A stretch of DNA of 64,000 nucleotides, taken from contig NZ_CP108025.1 in the NCBI RefSeq assembly GCF_041435095.1, positions 4,402,001 through 4,466,000 of the forward strand, given 5' to 3'. Every line of letters starts with the position of its first letter. Position 1 is the first letter of the stretch. A program made the translations under genes and the position numbers. The notes under the pieces are model-generated. The model worked only from the letters and a program-made list of their open reading frames with translations. It was not told where the DNA came from and searched no databases. Below, piece after piece: positions 26,197-32,459 of this stretch. The stretch is from Kitasatospora sp. NBC_00315 (GTDB taxonomy: Bacteria; Actinomycetota; Actinomycetes; Streptomycetales; Streptomycetaceae).

Positions 26197-26805
26197 ATGT
26201 CCGAACAGCGCGGCATTTTCAGGACGATGCGCGAGGACCTCCGGGTCGTGGTCGAGCGGGACCCGTCCATCCGCAACGCCGCGGAGGCGCTCTGGCACCC
26301 GGCACTGCCCGCCCTGTGGGCCCACCGGGTGGCCCACCGCCTGTACCGCCGGGGCCTGCGGATGACGGCCCGGCTGGTCGCCTACGGCGCCCGGCGGAGC
26401 ACCTGCGTGGAGATCCACCCGGGCGCGGTGCTCGGCCGCCGGGTCTTCATCGACCACGGCGCGGCCGTCGTGATCGGCGAGACCGCCGTGGTGGGGGACG
26501 ACGTGACCATCTTCCACCAGGTCACGCTCGGGGCGGTCGGCTGGTGGAACGACAACAACCGTCCCGAGGGCGAGCGCCGGCACCCGGTGATCGGCGACGG
26601 CGTGGTGCTGGGCACCGGCGCGACCGTGCTCGGCCCGGTCTCGGTCGGCGACCACGCGATCATCGGCGCGATGGCGCTGGTGACCAAGGACGTCCGGGCC
26701 GGCGCCCGGGTGTACGCCCCGGCCGCCGTGGTCAAGCCGCTCGGCGGCGCGCCCGAGCTGATGGAAGACCTGCTCTGCACCACCGCCTCCGCCGGCTCGT
26801 GGTGA
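26197..26805 (+). CDS. Serine O-acetyltransferase (CysE-type)
   Basis: A 202-residue hexapeptide-repeat acyltransferase. The N-terminal helices 'MREDLRVVVERDPSIRNAAE' and 'LWAHRVAHRLYRRGLRM' are typical of serine acetyltransferase. They are followed by left-handed beta-helix repeats from 'CVEIHPGAVLGRRVFIDHGAAVVIGET', with the catalytic His in 'FIDHG', to 'GPVSVGDHAIIGAMALVTKDV'. It makes O-acetyl-L-serine from serine and acetyl-CoA. Its place immediately before a cysteine-synthase homologue, inside a SARP-flanked cluster, argues for a dedicated O-acetylserine supply rather than housekeeping cysteine synthesis. ATG 26197 is 37 codons into the upstream open frame and matches the family start. 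Confidence 0.88.
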   Translation: MSEQRGIFRTMREDLRVVVERDPSIRNAAEALWHPALPALWAHRVAHRLYRRGLRMTARLVAYGARRSTCVEIHPGAVLGRRVFIDHGAAVVIGETAVVGDDVTIFHQVTLGAVGWWNDNNRPEGERRHPVIGDGVVLGTGATVLGPVSVGDHAIIGAMALVTKDVRAGARVYAPAAVVKPLGGAPELMEDLLCTTASAGSW

Positions 26806-26833
26806 CGATCCCCGACTGTCCAGGAGTACTCGC

Positions 26834-27847
26834 ATGACCGACACCGTCACGACCACCGACACCCTCACGACCGCCGCCGCCACCACCGGCTCCGCTTTCG
26901 CCGCCGCTCCCGCCGGGCGCCGTGTCGCGGCCGGCCTGGAGGAGCTGATCGGCAACACCCCGCTGGTGCGGCTGGACCTCGAAGGCGCCCACCCCACCGT
27001 CGAGGTGCTGGGCAAACTGGAGTCCGCCAATCCGCTCTCCACGAGCAAGGACCGCGCCGCGCTGTTCATGCTCCGGGCCGCCGAGCAGCGCGGGGAGTTG
27101 GAGCCGGGCGGCACGGTGGTGGAGGCGACCTCGGGCAACACCGGCATCTCGCTGGCCGCGCTCGCCGCCGCCCGCGGCTACCGCTGCGTCATCGTGCTGC
27201 CGGACAGCGCCACCGCGGAGCGGGTCGGCATGCTGAAGGCGCTGGGCGCCGAGGTGGTGCAGACCCCGCGCGCCGAGGGCTACCCGGGCGCCATCGCCCG
27301 GGCCGAGCAGATCCATCTGGCCACGCCCGGCTCCTGGTTCCCGAAGCAGCACGAGAACGAGGACAACGTCCGGGCCCACTACGAGACCACCGGCCCGGAG
27401 ATCTGGGCCGACACCGCCGGCCGGGTGGACGTCCTGGTGGCCGGCGTCGGCACCGGCGGCACGCTGACCGGGATCGCCCGGTACCTCAAGGAGCGCAACC
27501 CGGCGCTGGAGGTGGTCGCGGTCGAGCCGGAGAGCTCCCCGGTGCTCTCCACCGGTGTCGGCGGTCTGCACCGGATCCCCGGCCTCAACGGCGGCTTCGT
27601 CGCACCGACCACCGACGTCTCGGTGATCGACCAGGTGCTGACCTGCTCGGACGACGCCGCGCTGGCCGCCGCGCGCGCACTGGCCCGGCGCCAGGGCCTG
27701 TTCGTCGGCGTCTCCTCGGGCGCGGCCGCGTACGGCGCGGCGCTGCTGGCAGCGCGGCCGGAGTACAGCGGGAAGACCGTGGTGACCGTCCTGCCCGACA
27801 CCGGCGAGCGCTACCTGAGCATCTGGAGCGAGCCGGACGCCGGGTGA
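26834..27847 (+). CDS. Cysteine-synthase-type PLP enzyme (O-acetylserine beta-replacement)
   Basis: A 337-residue fold-type II PLP enzyme. The Schiff-base Lys is K72 in 'NPLSTSKDRAAL'. The phosphate/substrate loop is 'EATSGNTGI', the glycine loop 'GVGTGGTLTGI', and the C-terminal 'VGVSSGAA' and 'VLPDTGERYLS' complete the family set. An unusual 30-residue Thr/Ala-rich N-terminal extension precedes 'GLEELIGNTPLVRL'. It replaces the acetoxy group of O-acetylserine with a nucleophile. In antibiotic clusters such homologues make beta-substituted alanines (for example 2,3-diaminopropionate precursors) instead of cysteine, and the nucleophile here is unknown. ATG follows CAGGAG by seven bases. A hairpin overlaps its 3' end. 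Confidence 0.88.
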   Translation: MTDTVTTTDTLTTAAATTGSAFAAAPAGRRVAAGLEELIGNTPLVRLDLEGAHPTVEVLGKLESANPLSTSKDRAALFMLRAAEQRGELEPGGTVVEATSGNTGISLAALAAARGYRCVIVLPDSATAERVGMLKALGAEVVQTPRAEGYPGAIARAEQIHLATPGSWFPKQHENEDNVRAHYETTGPEIWADTAGRVDVLVAGVGTGGTLTGIARYLKERNPALEVVAVEPESSPVLSTGVGGLHRIPGLNGGFVAPTTDVSVIDQVLTCSDDAALAAARALARRQGLFVGVSSGAAAYGAALLAARPEYSGKTVVTVLPDTGERYLSIWSEPDAG

Positions 27848-27870
27848 CCGGTGCTCGCGGCGGCGTCCGG
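27833..27870 (+). terminator. Hairpin overlapping the stop of the PLP enzyme gene
   Basis: CCGGACGCC (27833-27841) pairs perfectly with GGCGTCCGG (27862-27870). The stem starts within the last codons, so it probably ends the arm-1 transcript. Weakly T-rich sequence ('TCGTTTCG') follows. Confidence 0.55.
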
Positions 27871-27956
27871 ACGGATCGTTTCGACGGCGTGTCCAACCCC
27901 GGGAAAACCCGCTTGCCGCCGCCGTTCCCTTAGTAGTCTGCCGACCGGTATCGCCG

Positions 27957-27989
27957 GGGGAACAGACCGGGAACGGCTGCGGTGAGTAT
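27957..27989 (+). promoter_or_regulatory. SARP-type operator B and promoter of the 53-residue peptide gene
   Basis: GGGAAC occurs at 27958-27963 and again at 27969-27974, an 11-bp period. Eight bases after the second copy comes a TGAGTAT -10-like element (27983-27989). This is the most complete of the three SARP-like sites. A small hairpin GGTGTC/GACACC (27994-28012) would lie at the very 5' end of the transcript. Confidence 0.68.
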
Positions 27990-28033
27990 CAGCGGTGTCG
28001 GAAAGAGACACCACGAAAAAGGGGTTGGGGAAC

Positions 28034-28195
28034 ATGCGCGGCACGCTGGTTGGTCTGGTCGGCTCTCTCGCGGCGGCGGTCCTGACCCTCGGTCTGGGGA
28101 TCGGCGCCGGGGGCGGTCCGGCCGGCAGCGGCTCGGTGGCGGACGACCGCCCGATCGTCAACTCCTTCCCGGCGCACCCGGGAACCGGGGTCTGA
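28034..28195 (+). CDS. 53-residue small membrane/secreted peptide next to the SARP-TPR regulator
   Basis: The ATG at 28034 has a GGGGTTGGGG ribosome site and opens a 53-residue peptide. Residues 4-26 are a hydrophobic segment ('TLVGLVGSLAAAVLTLGLGI'), then a Gly/Ser linker and a polar tail ending 'VNSFPAHPGTGV'. An in-frame GTG at 27995 would add 13 charged residues and could be leaderless. No family is recognised. It has its own SARP-like promoter and faces the SARP-NB-ARC-TPR gene. Possibilities are a signal peptide sensed by the TPR domain, an immunity or export helper, or a ribosomal precursor for the ATP-grasp ligases. None is demonstrated. Confidence 0.6.
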   Translation: MRGTLVGLVGSLAAAVLTLGLGIGAGGGPAGSGSVADDRPIVNSFPAHPGTGV

Positions 28196-28212
28196 TCCGA
28201 GCCGGTTCACTC

Positions 28213-28235
28213 CCGGAGCGACTCGACCGCTCCGG
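28213..28235. terminator. Hairpin between small peptide gene and convergent SARP gene
   Basis: CCGGAGCG (28213-28220) pairs with CGCTCCGG (28228-28235) over a seven-base loop, starting 18 bp after the peptide stop. It can act in both directions for the convergent genes. Confidence 0.5.
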
Positions 28236-28260
28236 AGCGTCGGGGCCCGTGCCGGCGGCG

Positions 28261-28364
28261 CGCAGTTCGTGCCTCACAGTTCGCAGTTCGTACCTCCTGA
28301 TGCCACCGTGCGGTCCTTGGAACGTGGTTCGCACCGTGCAGTCCGTACCCCGCAGTCCGGATCC
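28261..28364. repeat. Short degenerate direct repeats in the peptide/SARP 3' gap
   Basis: CGCAGTTCGTGCCT (28261-28274) recurs as CGCAGTTCGTACCT (28282-28295), 13 of 14 bases alike. Weaker copies are at about 28337 (GTGCAGTCCGTACC) and 28351 (CGCAGTCCGGATCC). The repeats occupy the convergent intergenic space and encode nothing obvious. Confidence 0.5.
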
Positions 28365-28405
28365 CCGGGTGCGGGGCACGGCCGTGTGACCGGTCGGCCG
28401 GTCGG

Positions 28406-31400
28406 TCAGTCCAGGCGGCGGCACTCCTGCGGGATGCCCATCTCGTCGAACAGCCCGGTGGCTTCGGCCCGGTGGGCCTCGGCGGCCGCACTGTCGCCGA
28501 GCGCCGCGCTGGCGGTCGCCATCCCGGCCACGGCGTTCGCCATCTCGATCCGGAAGCCGATCTCCTGCGCCAGCCCGTAGGCGCGTCTGTGGCATTCCAG
28601 CGCCGGGCGGTGCTCCCCGAGTCCGCTGCGGATCCTGCCGACGATGTTGTCGACGGTGGCCCGGCGTACGGCGGAGCCGCCCTTGCCGACCAGATCCCCG
28701 GCGCGCAGGGCCAGTTCGCGCGCCCGCGGGCCGTCCCCCATCCGGTGGTGCACGTCGGCGAGCCGCGCCATCGCCAGCCCGGCCTCGGCCGGCCGGTGCA
28801 GCTTGCGGTACAGCTCCTGGGCCTCGGCGAGACCGGCCAGCGCCTCCCGGTACTCGCCGAGCCCGGTGTGCGCGTTGGCCAGGTTGACCAGCGCCAGTGC
28901 CTCGTAGTCGAGTTCCCCCAGTCGCCGGGTCAGCTCCACCGCGCCCTGCGCGGCCCGGGCCGCGTCGGCGTAGCGGCCGAGCAGCACCCGGGCCGAGCTC
29001 ACCCCGATCAGGGTGGCCGCCTCTTCCCGGGGGCTCTCCAACTCCCGGTGCAGCAGCAGCGCCTGTTCCATCCGGTGCAGCCCGGCCGCGTACTGGCCGA
29101 GGGTGTTGTGGAAGGTGCCGAGGCTGCCGAGGCAGGCCGCCTCGCCGTTGCGGTCGCCGATCTCGACGGCGATCTCCAGCGCCTGGTCGAGACAGTCGAT
29201 GCCCTCGGTGAGCCTGCCGAACTGCCAGTACCCGACCGCCAGGTTGCTCAGGCTCAGGCGCAGCAGCACCTTGTTCCCGAGGCGGCGCGAGGCGGCCACC
29301 GCGATCTGCCCCACCTCCAGGAGCTCGTCGGGGTAGCCCTGCATGTGCAGGAAGGACGCGAATCCTCTCGGCAGGTAGGCGGCCTGTCGGTTCAGTCCGC
29401 GGCGGCCGGCGAGCCGTACGGCCGCCAGCAGGTTCTGGTGCTCGCGTTCGAACCAGTCCAGCGCGCTGTCCGTGTTGCCGATCAGCGGCAGCCGGCCGAC
29501 CGGCTCGGGCAGGGCGACGTCGAACCGGACCCGGCCGGGGAACAGCACCTCGCAGGCGCCCTCGACGGCGAGGACGTAGTAGTCCATCAGCCGCTCACGC
29601 GCCCGGTCGTCCTCCTCGGCGGTGTCGCTCTCGCGCAGGCTGTGCGCGAAGCTGCGGACCAGGTCGTGGAAGGTGTACCGGCCGAGCTCGTACTGCTCCA
29701 GCAGGTGCGCGTCCAGGAGGAGTTCGAGCAGGTCCTCGGCCTCGAACAGATCGGTGCCGAGCAGCGCGGCGGCCACGTAGCCGTCCAGGTCCCCGCCGGG
29801 GTGGAGGCCGAGCAGGCGGAGCGCCCGTCGGCAGTCCTCCTCCATCGCCAGGTACGACAGTCGCAGGCTGGCCGCGACGCTGCGGTCGCCCGAGCTCAGC
29901 TCGTCCAGCGTGCGGGTCTCGTCCCGGAGGCGGTCGACCAGGTACTGGATGGTCCAGCGCGGCCGGTTGCGCAGCCGGGCGGTGGAGATCCGCAGGGCCA
30001 GCGGGAGCTGCCCGCAGAGCCGGACGAGCTCCTCGGCGGCCTCCGGTTCGGCCGCCACCCGCTCGGCGCCCAGGGTGCGTTCGACCAGCGCGCCGCCGTC
30101 GGCGGCCGAGAGCCGTCCGATCGAGAGCGACTGCGCGCCGTCCAGGTTCATCAGCCGCACCCGGCTGGTGATCAGCACCAGGCACCCGGGGGAGGCCGGC
30201 AGCAGGGAGCGGACCTGCTCGGTGTCCACCGCGTTGTCGAGGACGACCAGCAGCCGTCGCTGGGCGGTGGTCACCCGCCACAGGGCGATCCGGCTGATCA
30301 GGTCGTCCGGGATCCGCTCGCCGGGCAGACCGAGGGTGCGCAGCAGGATGTCCAGGACGGTGCCCGGCTCCAGCGGGGGCTGGCCGGGGGTGAAGCCGCG
30401 CAGGTCGATGTAGAGCTGTCCGTCCGGGTACTGCTCCGCGAGCTGGTGCGCGCCGCGTACGGCGAGGGCGGTCTTGCCGCCGCCGCCCATGCCGTCGATG
30501 GTGATGATCCGGGTGCCGGACCCGGCGGGCGCCGCCGCCGCGTCCAGCAGCTGCGCCAGCTCGGCGGCCCGCCCGGTGAAGTCCAGCAGGTCGTACGGCA
30601 GGGAGCAGGGCGCCGTGCCGGGGCGCGGGGCGGTCGAGGCGGCCTGTTCCTCCACCGCCGGCGGCGCGGGGGCGGCGAGTTCGGGGCTGTTGCGCAGGAT
30701 GGCCTCGTACAGCTTGGTGAGGTCGGAGCCGGGGTCGATGCCGAGTTCCTCGACCAGCAGCTCGCGGACGCGGCCGTACTCCTCCAGTGCCTCCGCCTGT
30801 CGGCCTCCCCGGTAGAGGGCGGTCATCAGCTGGCCGCGCGCGGTCTCCCGCAGCGGGTGCCGCTGCACCAGCTCGCGCAGGTCGCCGACCAGGTCGGCGC
30901 TCTCGCCGAGGGCGAGGCGCAGCCCGAAGAGCTGCTCGGTGGCGGCGAGGCGCCGCTCCTCCAGGGCGGCCGAGGCGGCCTCGATCACCGCGCCGCCGCC
31001 GCCGGCCAGGACCGGGCCGCGCCAGAGGTCCAGGGCGGAGCGCAACCGGGCGGCCGCGTCGGTGCGCGATCCGGCGGCCGCGGCCACGCGGGCCGCGCGC
31101 AGCCCGGCCTGGAAGAGAGTGAGGTCGAGTTGGTCCTCCTCGACCGCCGCGCGGTAGCCCGGTCCGTCGGTGAGGATCACGCCGGCGCCGCCGGGGATCC
31201 GTTGGCGCAGGTCGGCGACGATCTTGCGGACCTGGTGCGAGGCGGTGGCGGGCGGCTCCTCGTCCCAGGTCGCCTCCACCAGTCTCGCCACCGGGACCAC
31301 CCGGTTCGGTTCGAGCAGCATGGTCACCAGGACGCGTTCCTGCAGCGGTCCGCCGAGCCTGAGCCGCTCGCCCGCGGCCCAGCCCTCCAGTGAGCCAAGG

Positions 31401-31444
31401 ATGTTGAAGCTCGGGCGGCGCTCCTTCGGCAATTCGACCGGCAC
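28406..31444 (-). CDS. SARP regulator with BTAD, NB-ARC and TPR domains
   Basis: A 1012-residue AfsR-like activator. An OmpR-type winged helix (about 8-95, 'FNILGSLEGWAAGERLRLGGPLQERVLVTML') is followed by the BTAD domain (about 100-245). The NB-ARC STAND ATPase has its Walker A 'GMGGGGKTALAVRG' near 315-330 and 'LVVLDNAVD' as Walker B. TPR repeats run from about 660 to the end. GTG 31444 is chosen because GGGGAGAAAG precedes it and family members start just before the winged helix; an upstream frame to 31504 lacks a ribosome site. It is divergent from arm 2 and probably activates all three cluster promoters, since each carries an 11-bp-period repeat. Confidence 0.9.
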   Translation of the reverse strand: MPVELPKERRPSFNILGSLEGWAAGERLRLGGPLQERVLVTMLLEPNRVVPVARLVEATWDEEPPATASHQVRKIVADLRQRIPGGAGVILTDGPGYRAAVEEDQLDLTLFQAGLRAARVAAAAGSRTDAAARLRSALDLWRGPVLAGGGGAVIEAASAALEERRLAATEQLFGLRLALGESADLVGDLRELVQRHPLRETARGQLMTALYRGGRQAEALEEYGRVRELLVEELGIDPGSDLTKLYEAILRNSPELAAPAPPAVEEQAASTAPRPGTAPCSLPYDLLDFTGRAAELAQLLDAAAAPAGSGTRIITIDGMGGGGKTALAVRGAHQLAEQYPDGQLYIDLRGFTPGQPPLEPGTVLDILLRTLGLPGERIPDDLISRIALWRVTTAQRRLLVVLDNAVDTEQVRSLLPASPGCLVLITSRVRLMNLDGAQSLSIGRLSAADGGALVERTLGAERVAAEPEAAEELVRLCGQLPLALRISTARLRNRPRWTIQYLVDRLRDETRTLDELSSGDRSVAASLRLSYLAMEEDCRRALRLLGLHPGGDLDGYVAAALLGTDLFEAEDLLELLLDAHLLEQYELGRYTFHDLVRSFAHSLRESDTAEEDDRARERLMDYYVLAVEGACEVLFPGRVRFDVALPEPVGRLPLIGNTDSALDWFEREHQNLLAAVRLAGRRGLNRQAAYLPRGFASFLHMQGYPDELLEVGQIAVAASRRLGNKVLLRLSLSNLAVGYWQFGRLTEGIDCLDQALEIAVEIGDRNGEAACLGSLGTFHNTLGQYAAGLHRMEQALLLHRELESPREEAATLIGVSSARVLLGRYADAARAAQGAVELTRRLGELDYEALALVNLANAHTGLGEYREALAGLAEAQELYRKLHRPAEAGLAMARLADVHHRMGDGPRARELALRAGDLVGKGGSAVRRATVDNIVGRIRSGLGEHRPALECHRRAYGLAQEIGFRIEMANAVAGMATASAALGDSAAAEAHRAEATGLFDEMGIPQECRRLD

Positions 31445-31533
31445 GCGCTTTCTCCCCGCATTGTCTGCACATGACCTTTGCGAAGGCCCGATGACGGTGA
31501 TCATACAAATCGTTCCCGGAATGAGGGGTACCG
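31445..31533. promoter_or_regulatory. Promoter side of the SARP gene
   Basis: The 90 bp upstream of the SARP start are AT-richer than the surroundings ('TGATCATACAAATCG', 31498-31512) and presumably carry the regulator's own promoter on the minus strand. A single GGGAAC core on that strand (31513-31518) has no 11-bp partner, so simple autoregulation through a tandem repeat is not evident. Confidence 0.35.
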
Positions 31534-31569
31534 GATCGGGAGGTGATCGGGAACGACTCTCGCAAAGCT
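31534..31569 (+). promoter_or_regulatory. SARP-type operator C and promoter of biosynthetic arm 2
   Basis: The 8-mer GATCGGGA occurs at 31534-31541 and 31545-31552, an 11-bp period, extending to GGGAAC at 31549-31554 as in sites A and B. Eight bases further on is CAAAGCT, a weak -10 candidate. It is the only strong direct repeat in the divergent gap between the SARP gene and arm 2. Confidence 0.65.
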
Positions 31570-31591
31570 CCAGGAGTCAGCCAGCACGGCC

Positions 31592-31628
31592 CGACGGCGG
31601 CGGTCCCCGCGAGGACCGCCGCCCGTCG
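31592..31628 (+). promoter_or_regulatory. Leader hairpin of arm 2
   Basis: CGACGGCGGCGGTCC (31592-31606) pairs with the segment 31613-31628 with one bulged base, about 15 bp of GC-rich stem over a six-base loop. It ends nine bases before the CAGGAG ribosome site of the bicupin gene. The nonamer CTCCAGGAG appears both before the hairpin (31568-31576) and at the true ribosome site (31634-31642), so a decoy or alternative pairing is conceivable. Confidence 0.45.
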
Positions 31629-31650
31629 ATCCTCTCCAGGAGCGTCATCC

Positions 31651-32454
31651 ATGCAGACTTCCACCCAGCTCGGCGATGCCAAGATCATCAGGTCGCACGA
31701 GATGGTCCACCTCCCTCAGCCCGGTTCGGCGACCACCGTCGCCACCCCGGTGAGCCCGGCGCTCGGCTCCACCTGGGTCACCCTGCACGTGGTCCGGGTC
31801 GCGCCCGGCGAGTCCTGGAGCCCGCAGGACACCGTGGCCGAGGAGAACACCGCGGTCTTCTTCGCCGGCGCCGGCCGGGCCGAGGTCGGCGAGCAGAGCC
31901 GCGAGGTGGCCCGCGGCGACGCCGCGCACGCCCCGACCGGCCGCGCCCTGCGGCTCACCGCCGGCAGCGACGGCCTCACCGCCTACGTCTGGCGATCGCC
32001 GCTGCAGGACGGCCGCACCCCGGGGAGCGACCCCGAGCTGTTCTCCTCGCTCTGGAACGAGACCACCCAGCTGCGCGGCTTCGCCGGCACCGGCCAGTAC
32101 ACGCCGGGCGAGAAGCGCGCCACGATGAACTTCGTCTTCTGGCCGGGCACCGGCAGCTGCCAGCTCTGCCTGCACTGCGGCATCCAGCAGCCCGGTGAGA
32201 CCTTCACCCCGCACCTGCACACCGAGAGCGACGAGGCCTTCATCTCGTTCGAGGGCCTCGGCCAGATGTACCTCCGCGACCGCTGGATCGACGTCGAGCC
32301 CGGCGACGTGCTGTACGCCGCCCCGATGGTGCTGCACGGCACCCGCAACCCGCACACCGGACCCGACGCCCGACGGTTCGTCACCTGCGGCGGCCCCTCC
32401 CCGTTCGACACCGCGCTCTACGACGCCGCCGGTGTCTCCTCGAAGGTCAGGTAA
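31651..32454 (+). CDS. Bicupin protein (putative metal-dependent oxygenase or isomerase)
   Basis: A 267-residue protein with two cupin folds. The C-terminal one keeps the metal ligands H188, H190, E195 ('HLHTESDEAF') and H229 ('PMVLHGTRNP'), so it should bind Fe or another divalent metal. The N-terminal cupin (about 30-115) lacks the H-x-H pair and may be structural. Cys170, C173 and C176 lie together in 'GTGSCQLCLHCG', just before the metal strand, an unusual cluster. First gene of arm 2, ATG with CAGGAG. Possible roles are ring oxidation, epimerisation or N-N/N-O chemistry as seen for other biosynthetic cupins; none can be chosen. Confidence 0.8.
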   Translation: MQTSTQLGDAKIIRSHEMVHLPQPGSATTVATPVSPALGSTWVTLHVVRVAPGESWSPQDTVAEENTAVFFAGAGRAEVGEQSREVARGDAAHAPTGRALRLTAGSDGLTAYVWRSPLQDGRTPGSDPELFSSLWNETTQLRGFAGTGQYTPGEKRATMNFVFWPGTGSCQLCLHCGIQQPGETFTPHLHTESDEAFISFEGLGQMYLRDRWIDVEPGDVLYAAPMVLHGTRNPHTGPDARRFVTCGGPSPFDTALYDAAGVSSKVR

Positions 32455-32459
32455 CCGAC

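Noticed and set aside
20982..27847. D-cycloserine-like cluster (ATP-grasp plus serine acetyltransferase plus CysK homologue)
   Set aside because: The arginase-like, heme oxygenase-like and racemase genes of that pathway are absent, and three extra ligases plus the orotate-type enzymes do not fit.
31511..31518. A minus-strand SARP box for autoregulation of the SARP gene
   Set aside because: A single GGGAAC core is present, but the position 11 bp away does not match.
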